This document shows positions 58,405-64,000 of a DNA stretch of 64,000 nt, piece after piece. This DNA is from Actinomadura violacea. Lineage in GTDB: Bacteria > Actinomycetota > Actinomycetes > Streptosporangiales > Streptosporangiaceae. The translations under genes were made by a program, and so were the position numbers. The stretch is from NCBI RefSeq assembly GCF_017573465.1, contig NZ_JAGEPF010000007.1:248001-312000 (forward strand), read 5' to 3'. The stretch's first letter is position 1. Every line of letters starts with the position of its first letter. The notes under the pieces were generated by a model. The model made no database searches. It had not been told where the DNA came from and was given only the letters and a program-made list of their open reading frames with translations.

Positions 58405-61239
58405 ATGCCGGCCGAACCCGATGTGACCGTCGTGGTGATCGCCTTCAACGACGCGGCCCGGCTGGCCCGGGCCGTCCGCTCGGCGCTCGGCCAGTCGCTG
58501 CCGGACGTGGAGGTCGTGATCGTCGACGACGCGAGCACCGACGCGACGCCCGCGGTCGCCGCCCGGCTGGCGGCCCGCGCCCCGGACCGGGTGCGGGCCT
58601 TCACCCTCCCGGTGAACTCCGGCGGCTGCGGCCGCCCGCGCAACATCGGCATCCGGCACGCCAGGGGCCGGTACGTGATGTTCCTCGACAGCGACGACAC
58701 CCTTGACCCGCACGCCTGCCGGAACATGGTCGCCGCCGCCGAGGACACCGGCGCCGACCTGGTGGCGGGCCGCTGCGTGCGCGTCCTGCCCGACCGCGAG
58801 CACGCCTGGTACGCGCGGCTGTACCGGGAGAGCGCCGTCTACGACGACATCCTGGACAACCCCGACCTCCTCTACGACACGCTGGCGACCAACAAGTGCT
58901 ACCGGCGCGCGTTCCTCGACCGCGCCGGCCTGCGGTTCGCCGACCGGCTGCACTACGAGGACCTGCTGTTCAGCGCCGAGGCCTACCTCGGCGCGAACCG
59001 GATCGCGGTCATCCCGCACCGGGTCTACAACTGGCTGGTCGACCCGCGCGGCGGCGCCCCGTCGATCAGCAACCGGCGTGCCGAGCTGAGCAACTTCGCC
59101 GACCGGCTGGAGATCCACCGGCGCATCGACGCGGCGCTGCGCGCGCACGGCGCGGACGAGATCGCGCTGGTCAAGGACGTCAAGTTCATCAACCACGACC
59201 TGCTGCTGTACCTGCGCGAGCTGCGCAGCCGCGACCCCTGGCACCGCGAGGCGTTCGTCGGCCTGGCCCGCCCCTACCTCGAAGAGCTGGACGACGCCGT
59301 GTTCGAGGCCGCGGAGAAGATGCCCGCCATCGCCGCGCTGATGGTCCGCGAGCGCGACATCGAGGCGGCGATGGCCGCCGCCGACCACGCGCCGAAGGGG
59401 AGCGGCCGGCCCGTCCTGTCGATCGCCCCCGCCGAGCGGGACGGCCGGATCTACTGGTCCGGCGAGCACCTGCGCGCCGCGTCCGCCCGCCGCGTCCTGG
59501 ACATCACCGGCCTCGGCGTGCACTCGGCCCCGCTGTCGGAGCTGGTCCTCGGCGGCCGGGTCACCGCGATGCGCCGGGACGGCAAGGCGCTGCGCATGTC
59601 CGGCACCGTCGTCAACCCGCTCGGCCGGATCCCCGAGGACGCCGAGCTCGGCGGCCGGCTGGAGATCCGCGACCGGCGCCGGCCCGGCCGGGCGTTCGGC
59701 GTCCCCGCCACCGTGCGGCGCGAGAACGGCCGGATCGCGTGGGAGACGGTGTTCTTCCCCACCCAGGTGATCCGGCCGATCGGCCTGGTCGACCAGACCT
59801 GGGGCGTGTGGCTGCAGCTGACGGTCGGCGGCGCCCCGGTCGAGGTCCGGCTGACCTCCGAGGGCACCGCGCACTGCGACCTCGCCGTGCCCGTCCGGCC
59901 GCGGCTGACCCGCGCCGTCGGCGACCGGCTGGAGGCCTACGTCGCCGCGACCGGCGAGCTCGCGCTGCGGATGGCGGCCGGGCGCTGGCCCGCCCGCGTC
60001 ACGCTGCCCGCGCTGCGCCGGGTGGCCCGCACGGGCGCCGGGCGGCGCTGGTGGCGGCGGTTCGCCAGGACGGAGCGCCGGCTGCGCGAGCGGTTCGCCG
60101 CCCGCGCTCTGAAGATCGCGGTCTTCAACCGGGTGCTGGTCCGGCTGCCGGTGCGCCGGGGCACGGTCGTCTTCGAGAGCCGGAACGGCGCCCGGTACTG
60201 CGGCGACCCCAAGTACATCTTCCGCGCGCTGCGCGACAGCGCCGCGCCCTACCGGGCGATCTGGTCCTACCGCGACACCCGGCGCGGCTTCCCCGACGAG
60301 GCGCTGCTGGTCAGGCGCGGCTCGTGGGCCTACTACCGGGCGCTGGCCCGCGCCGAGCTGTGGATCGACGACCAGGGCCTGCCCGCCGGCCTGGTGAAGC
60401 GCCCGCAGACCACCTACGTCCAGACCTCGCCGGGCCCCGCGCCGGCTCCGGCGGACGACCCGCCGGCCGGACCCGGCGCCGGCGTCGTGCCCGATGACGC
60501 CGTCGTCGGGCACGAGAGGGCCGACCACCTCGTCGTCCGGTCCGAGCGCGACGTCCGCACGCCCGCCGGCGGCTCCGGCCCCGAACCGCTGCGGACCGGC
60601 TGCCCGCGCAACGACCCGCTGATCACCGGCGGCGACCCGCACGAGCTGGCCGCGCTCCGGCGGCGCCTCGGCCTCAGCGGTGACCGCCGCTACGCCGTCC
60701 TGTACGCGCCTGCGCTCCGCACCGGCCGCGACGGCCTGCCCGCCCGGTCGTTCGAGCTCGCGTTCCCGCTGGAGCGGTTCGCGCGGGAACTCGGCGACAC
60801 CCACGTCCTGCTCGTCCGCGCGCCCGGCTCCGCCAACGCCGTCGTCCCGCCCGGCATGGACGGCACCGTGATCGACACCTCCGCCGTCCACGACGCCGCG
60901 CTCCTGATGCTGCTGTCGGACGCGCTGGTCACCGACGAGTCGCCGATCATGTTCGACTACGCGCTGCTCGACCGGCCGATGATCTTCTACGCGGCGCGGG
61001 GCGCGCCCCGCCCGGCCGGCGCCCGCGGCCGTCCCGGCCTCCCGGCGCCGGTGCCCGGGCCGGTCGCCGCCGGCGAGGACGCGCTGCTGGCCGCCCTCGG
61101 CGACCTCGACGGCGTCCGCCGCGAGCACGCCGCCGCCCGCCGCCGGTTCACCGAGCTGTACGGCGAGTACGACACCGGCACCGCCGCGAAGGCGATCGTC
61201 GAGCGGTTCTTCGCCGGGCGCCCGGCCGATGACCGCTGA
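58405..61239 (+). CDS. GT2 glycosyltransferase fused to a degenerate TagF-like domain
   Basis: 944 residues. N-terminal GT-A transferase (VTVVVIAFNDAARLARAV, DDAS, FLDSDD near residues 93-97, YEDLLF); C-terminal region resembles CDP-glycerol glycerophosphotransferase (VVFESRNGARYCGDPKYIF, FPLERFARELGDTHVLLVR, MFDYALLDRPMIFY). The TagF catalytic HGTPLK motif is absent: at residue 671 it reads TYVQTSPGPAPAPADD, and the usual TDYSS reads TDESP. It may build a teichoic-acid-like polymer with the GT2 half only. Start 58405 has GAGGCGG 7 bases upstream; 58375 TTG is an alternative. Confidence 0.82.
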   Translation: MPAEPDVTVVVIAFNDAARLARAVRSALGQSLPDVEVVIVDDASTDATPAVAARLAARAPDRVRAFTLPVNSGGCGRPRNIGIRHARGRYVMFLDSDDTLDPHACRNMVAAAEDTGADLVAGRCVRVLPDREHAWYARLYRESAVYDDILDNPDLLYDTLATNKCYRRAFLDRAGLRFADRLHYEDLLFSAEAYLGANRIAVIPHRVYNWLVDPRGGAPSISNRRAELSNFADRLEIHRRIDAALRAHGADEIALVKDVKFINHDLLLYLRELRSRDPWHREAFVGLARPYLEELDDAVFEAAEKMPAIAALMVRERDIEAAMAAADHAPKGSGRPVLSIAPAERDGRIYWSGEHLRAASARRVLDITGLGVHSAPLSELVLGGRVTAMRRDGKALRMSGTVVNPLGRIPEDAELGGRLEIRDRRRPGRAFGVPATVRRENGRIAWETVFFPTQVIRPIGLVDQTWGVWLQLTVGGAPVEVRLTSEGTAHCDLAVPVRPRLTRAVGDRLEAYVAATGELALRMAAGRWPARVTLPALRRVARTGAGRRWWRRFARTERRLRERFAARALKIAVFNRVLVRLPVRRGTVVFESRNGARYCGDPKYIFRALRDSAAPYRAIWSYRDTRRGFPDEALLVRRGSWAYYRALARAELWIDDQGLPAGLVKRPQTTYVQTSPGPAPAPADDPPAGPGAGVVPDDAVVGHERADHLVVRSERDVRTPAGGSGPEPLRTGCPRNDPLITGGDPHELAALRRRLGLSGDRRYAVLYAPALRTGRDGLPARSFELAFPLERFARELGDTHVLLVRAPGSANAVVPPGMDGTVIDTSAVHDAALLMLLSDALVTDESPIMFDYALLDRPMIFYAARGAPRPAGARGRPGLPAPVPGPVAAGEDALLAALGDLDGVRREHAAARRRFTELYGEYDTGTAAKAIVERFFAGRPADDR

Positions 61240-61249
61240 CTCTCCGGCG

Positions 61250-61268
61250 TACTACCGGGTCTGTAGTA
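61250..61268. promoter_or_regulatory. BlaI-type box before the membrane-protein/flippase pair
   Basis: TACTAC, 7-base spacer, GTAGTA, ten bases before the ATG of the next gene. It has the same arms as the other two boxes with one extra base in the spacer. Confidence 0.68.
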
Positions 61269-61278
61269 GAAAGAAGCC

Positions 61279-62460
61279 ATGCCGACCGCAGTGAACGCAC
61301 CGCCCCGGACGGACGGCGCCGACCGCGCCGTCCGCTGGGTGACGGCCGTCGCGCTGGCGTTCACCGCCGCGCAACTGCGCTTCGTCCCGGCCGGGATGAC
61401 GCTGGGCGCCGGGGAGGTGGGCAATGTGTGGCAGGCCCGCAGCGGCGACCCGGGCGCCTTCCTGGACGTCTCGCGCGGGCACGCGACCGTCGCGCTGGTC
61501 GCCCCGATCGTCCAGGCGACGTCCTCGACCGCGGCGATGCGGATCTACCTGGCGGTCGCCTCCGGCGCGGGGCTGTTCGCCGCGCTGTGGGCATGGCGCC
61601 CGCTGCACCGCCCCGAGACGCTCGCCGGCGCGGGCGTGCTGTTCGGCGGGCTGTGGGCCGCGCAGCTCTACGGCTCGCAGGCGATGCCCGACCTGTGGTG
61701 CGCGCTCGGGGCGCTCGGCGCGGTCGGCTGCCTCCTGCGGGTCGCCCGGGACCGGCAGGACTACCCGGCGATGCTCGGGCTGACGGCGAGCCTCGCGCTG
61801 GTCGCCGCGATGCGCCCGTCGCAGGGGCTCTGGCTGGCGCTGCCGCTGTGCGCCGCCCTGGCCGTCGTCCCGGCGTGGCGGCACCGCGAGGCCGTGGTGA
61901 GCGTCCTCGCCGGGCTGGTCCTGGACCTGACGGCCTGGCTCGTGCACGAGAACGGCGGCGCCGGCCCGGAACCGGTCCAGCGCGTCCAGCGGGCCGCGGC
62001 GCGCGGCTCCGGGTGGGTGGACGGCTGGCCCGGCTGGTCGGGCTTCGCGGCGGTGGCGGTGTTCCTCGCCATCGGCGGGCTCATGGCCGTGTCCGGCGTG
62101 CGGCGGCCCGGGACCGCGCTGCTGCCGATGGCCGTCGCGGCGTGGATGCTGGTGCCCGGAGCGCTGGCCGGCCCGGGAACGGCGGGCTTCCTGCTCACCG
62201 CGGGCGCGCTGGCGGCCGTGCCCGCCGCGGCGGGCTGCGTGCGGGCGCTGACCCGCGCCCGGCGGCGGCCGCTGGCGGCGGTGCTCACCGCCGGCTGCCT
62301 GGTCGCGCACCTGGCGGTGCAGAACGCGGCGCTCGACGCGGTGACCGACGCCGCGTCGGCCGCCCCGGCCGCGCACCCGGCCTCCGGGCAGGGCGCGCAC
62401 GCGCCGGGAGAAGGGGACGGTCGAGCGGATGGGACGGGGAGTGACGGCATCCGGAGCTGA
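61279..62460 (+). CDS. Polytopic membrane protein, hypothetical
   Basis: 393 residues with about ten membrane helices; a short motif region (LGAGEVGNVWQARSGDPGAF) before the second helix faintly recalls membrane glycosyltransferases of the ArnT/mannosyl type, but no catalytic DE pair is evident. The tail is hydrophilic. It overlaps the next gene by 32 bases and is preceded by a BlaI-type box. Probably a surface-polymer protein; role unknown. Confidence 0.68.
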   Translation: MPTAVNAPPRTDGADRAVRWVTAVALAFTAAQLRFVPAGMTLGAGEVGNVWQARSGDPGAFLDVSRGHATVALVAPIVQATSSTAAMRIYLAVASGAGLFAALWAWRPLHRPETLAGAGVLFGGLWAAQLYGSQAMPDLWCALGALGAVGCLLRVARDRQDYPAMLGLTASLALVAAMRPSQGLWLALPLCAALAVVPAWRHREAVVSVLAGLVLDLTAWLVHENGGAGPEPVQRVQRAAARGSGWVDGWPGWSGFAAVAVFLAIGGLMAVSGVRRPGTALLPMAVAAWMLVPGALAGPGTAGFLLTAGALAAVPAAAGCVRALTRARRRPLAAVLTAGCLVAHLAVQNAALDAVTDAASAAPAAHPASGQGAHAPGEGDGRADGTGSDGIRS

Positions 62461-63562
62461 TCAGGACGTGTCCGGCGGGGGCCCGGAGGCCCCGGCACCG
62501 CGCCGCGGGAAGGCTGCGCGCCCACCGCGGACGGCGCGCGCGGGGCTCGCCGCGCTCGGGCGGGCCCTGTCGGCCGAGGCGTCCGTGCCGCGCGTCGTGC
62601 TGGGGACCGCGGTCGCGGGGGCGGTCGTCGTCCTCGCGCTGATGCACCGGGTCGCGCTCGACGCGGGGAGCGAGAGCCTGATGGGCGCCGACCGCGCCTG
62701 GCTGCTGATCGCCGCGCTCGCCACCGCCGCGATGTGGTGCGTCGGCACCGTCACCCAGCTCGGCTCGATGCCGGTGCGCCCGCCGGTCGGCCGGCTGTTC
62801 GCGGTGCAGGTCGCCGCGTCCTTCGCCAACCAGCTGCTGCCCGCCGGGTCCGGCGGCATCGCGATCAATGTCCGGTTCCTGCGGCGCTGCGGGCTGACCC
62901 GCGGCGCCGCGATGGGCTCGGTCGGGCTGAACTCGCTGGCCGGGCTGGTGACGCACCTGCTGCTGCTCGCGGTCGCCGTCGCGGGCGTCCCGTCGGCGCT
63001 CGGCATGCTGGGGGAGCGGCACTGGCTGCGCCCCCACGAGGTCGCCGCCGCCGTCGCCGGGAACCCGTGGGTCGAGGGCGGCCTCGCCGCCGCCGCGGTC
63101 GCCGCCGTCGCCGCGCTGGTGTGGCTGCGCCCGGCGCGCTTCGTGCGCGTCCTGCGGTCGCGCGCCGCCGGTGGGTGGAGGCATATGCGGCACGAGCTGG
63201 CCGGGCTCGGCAGGGTGCTGCGGCACCCCGGCCGCGCCACGGCCCTGTGGCTCGGGTCGCTGTCCTCGCCGCTGCTGCACGGCCTGGTGCTGTTCGCGGT
63301 GCTGCGCAGCCTCTCCGTCCCGATCACGGTGACCAGCGTCGTGGTGGTCTACCTCGTGGTCTCCTCGGTCTCGGCCCTGCTGCCCTCGCCCGGCGGGATC
63401 GGCGGGCTGGACGTGGTGCTCGTCGCCGGGCTGGTGTGGGCGGGCGTGCCGTCGGCCGCCGCGCTCGGGGCGGTCGTCGGGTACCGGCTGATCACCGTCT
63501 GGCTGCCGCTGCTGCCGGGCGCGTGCGTGTTCGCCGTCCTGCTGCGCCGCCGGATCATCTGA
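62429..63562 (+). CDS. UPF0104/LPG-synthase-transmembrane flippase-like protein
   Basis: 377 residues, about eight helices, with the family signatures FANQLLPAGSGGIAINVRFL and SALLPSPGGIGGLDVVLV. UPF0104 (YbhN-like) proteins are proposed lipid-linked-sugar or lipid flippases. ATG 62429 (an in-frame GTG at 62441 is possible) lies inside the upstream gene. Its 3' end overlaps the PAP2 gene by 214 bases. Confidence 0.82.
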   Translation: MGRGVTASGADQDVSGGGPEAPAPRRGKAARPPRTARAGLAALGRALSAEASVPRVVLGTAVAGAVVVLALMHRVALDAGSESLMGADRAWLLIAALATAAMWCVGTVTQLGSMPVRPPVGRLFAVQVAASFANQLLPAGSGGIAINVRFLRRCGLTRGAAMGSVGLNSLAGLVTHLLLLAVAVAGVPSALGMLGERHWLRPHEVAAAVAGNPWVEGGLAAAAVAAVAALVWLRPARFVRVLRSRAAGGWRHMRHELAGLGRVLRHPGRATALWLGSLSSPLLHGLVLFAVLRSLSVPITVTSVVVVYLVVSSVSALLPSPGGIGGLDVVLVAGLVWAGVPSAAALGAVVGYRLITVWLPLLPGACVFAVLLRRRII

Positions 63563-64000
63563 CCGCCCGCGTAGACGGTCCCCTGCCCGGCCCACACCAG
63601 GCCCGTCACCAGGACCGCCGCCGCCGTCACCGTCATCCCGGCCAGGACGTCCAGCAGGTAGTGGTTGGCGGTCGCCATCACGACGAACGCGGTCGCCGCC
63701 GGATACAGCAGGGCCAGCCAGCGTGCCCGGTACGGCCGAAGCAGCGCCAGCACCACCACAAGCACCCACGTCGCCCATGCCAGATGCAGCGACGGCATCG
63801 CCGCGTACTGGTCGGCGGGCACCGGGCCGCCGTGCGTCGTCCCGAACCCGGCGAGCGCCACCGAGTCGGCGAACCCCGCCCCCGGCAGCAGCCGCGGCGG
63901 CATCACCGGCAGGACGAAGAAGACCGTCATCCCCGCCAGGTTCGTGAGGACGAGGGCGTTGCGCGCGGGCCGGTAGAGGTCCGGTCCGGCGATGTAGCAC
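63349..64000 (-). CDS. PAP2-superfamily phosphatase, N-terminal part cut off
   Basis: The reading frame enters from the window end. PAP2 motifs are intact: AAMPSLHLAWATW and MATANHYLLDVLAGM. It should dephosphorylate a lipid pyrophosphate or phosphatidate outside the membrane, or act as an inositolphosphotransferase-like enzyme. After the last membrane helix the protein continues 73 residues in antisense to the flippase gene, Ser/Pro/Thr-rich, apparently a lost stop. Confidence 0.78.
   Translation of the reverse strand, partial: CYIAGPDLYRPARNALVLTNLAGMTVFFVLPVMPPRLLPGAGFADSVALAGFGTTHGGPVPADQYAAMPSLHLAWATWVLVVVLALLRPYRARWLALLYPAATAFVVMATANHYLLDVLAGMTVTAAAVLVTGLVWAGQGTVYAGGQMIRRRSRTANTHAPGSSGSQTVISRYPTTAPSAAADGTPAHTSPATSTTSSPPIPPGEGSRAETEETTR

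Noticed and set aside
58360..61128. Large minus-strand frame opposite the GT2/TagF-like gene
   Set aside because: Codon shadow; Val/Arg/Gly-rich and without motifs.
62285..63348. Long minus-strand frame across the flippase gene continuing toward the window end
   Set aside because: PAP2 motifs are in a different frame (63349-64000); this one is Arg/Gly/Asp-rich shadow.

Overview
The window is about 73% GC. Its tightly packed genes often overlap by 1-4 bases, it uses many GTG and TTG starts, and several promoters look leaderless. Together with protein kinases carrying C-terminal beta-propellers, an NmrA/LysR/TetR-rich regulator set, Tat and lipoprotein signals and caspase/CHAT proteins, this points to a large-genome actinomycete. 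Thermomonosporaceae (Actinomadura-like) is my best guess, by inference only. I see no rRNA, tRNA, CRISPR array, insertion sequence or phage gene. No stretch longer than about 265 bases lacks a gene.

1-10.4 kb: the tail of an FAD oxidoreductase; two tandem, translationally coupled Ser/Thr kinases with PQQ-type propellers; an MpaB-family oxygenase followed by a TetR regulator, with a perfect operator-like palindrome upstream; an aldehyde dehydrogenase; a Tat-exported phospholipase C; and a glyoxalase-fold protein.

10.6-21.2 kb: a sugar-use island. SIS isomerase/deaminase, PfkB kinase, class II aldolase, GH4 glycosidase and a second PfkB kinase overlap head to tail. They are followed by a DeoR-type repressor and a convergent ABC importer (binding lipoprotein and two permeases, no ATPase), then a secreted TIM-barrel glycosidase-like protein. 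The set fits import and tagatose-type breakdown of a galactosamine- or galactose-containing sugar. A shared short motif lies before the first gene and before the importer.

21.5-32.7 kb: membrane protein DUF2165, a DUF2231-Rieske protein, an NmrA-like reductase/LysR pair, a TetR regulator divergent from an AurF-type diiron oxygenase and its FprB-type ferredoxin reductase (with a 28-bp palindrome between), two small-molecule phosphotransferases, and an HxlR/MFS efflux pair.

32.7-41.1 kb: a caspase-like protease with a membrane domain, overlapped by a small EACC1-like partner; nadE; a HesB-like protein; an unusual cassette (acyl-CoA dehydrogenase, PhnD-like binding protein, TusA/ferritin-like diiron protein); a Uma2 nuclease-fold protein; and a proline-rich membrane protein.

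41.2-52.9 kb: two convergent catabolic operons. One is MarR-controlled (SDR, amidohydrolase, MaoC hydratase, acyl-CoA ligase). The other looks like aromatic meta-cleavage (FAA hydrolase, cyclase, flavin monooxygenase, decarboxylase-type amidohydrolase, extradiol dioxygenase, second FAA hydrolase, broken SDR), divergent from a frameshifted LysR gene. They meet at a perfect 64-bp palindrome that ends the truncated SDR.

52.8-64 kb: a TPR-CHAT protease divergent from a membrane protein and a cysteine-containing small protein across a perfect inverted repeat. Next comes a BlaI-type repressor with three near-identical boxes before itself, a GT2/TagF-like glycosyltransferase and a membrane-protein/flippase pair, suggesting a small cell-envelope regulon. 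A PAP2 phosphatase runs off the window end.
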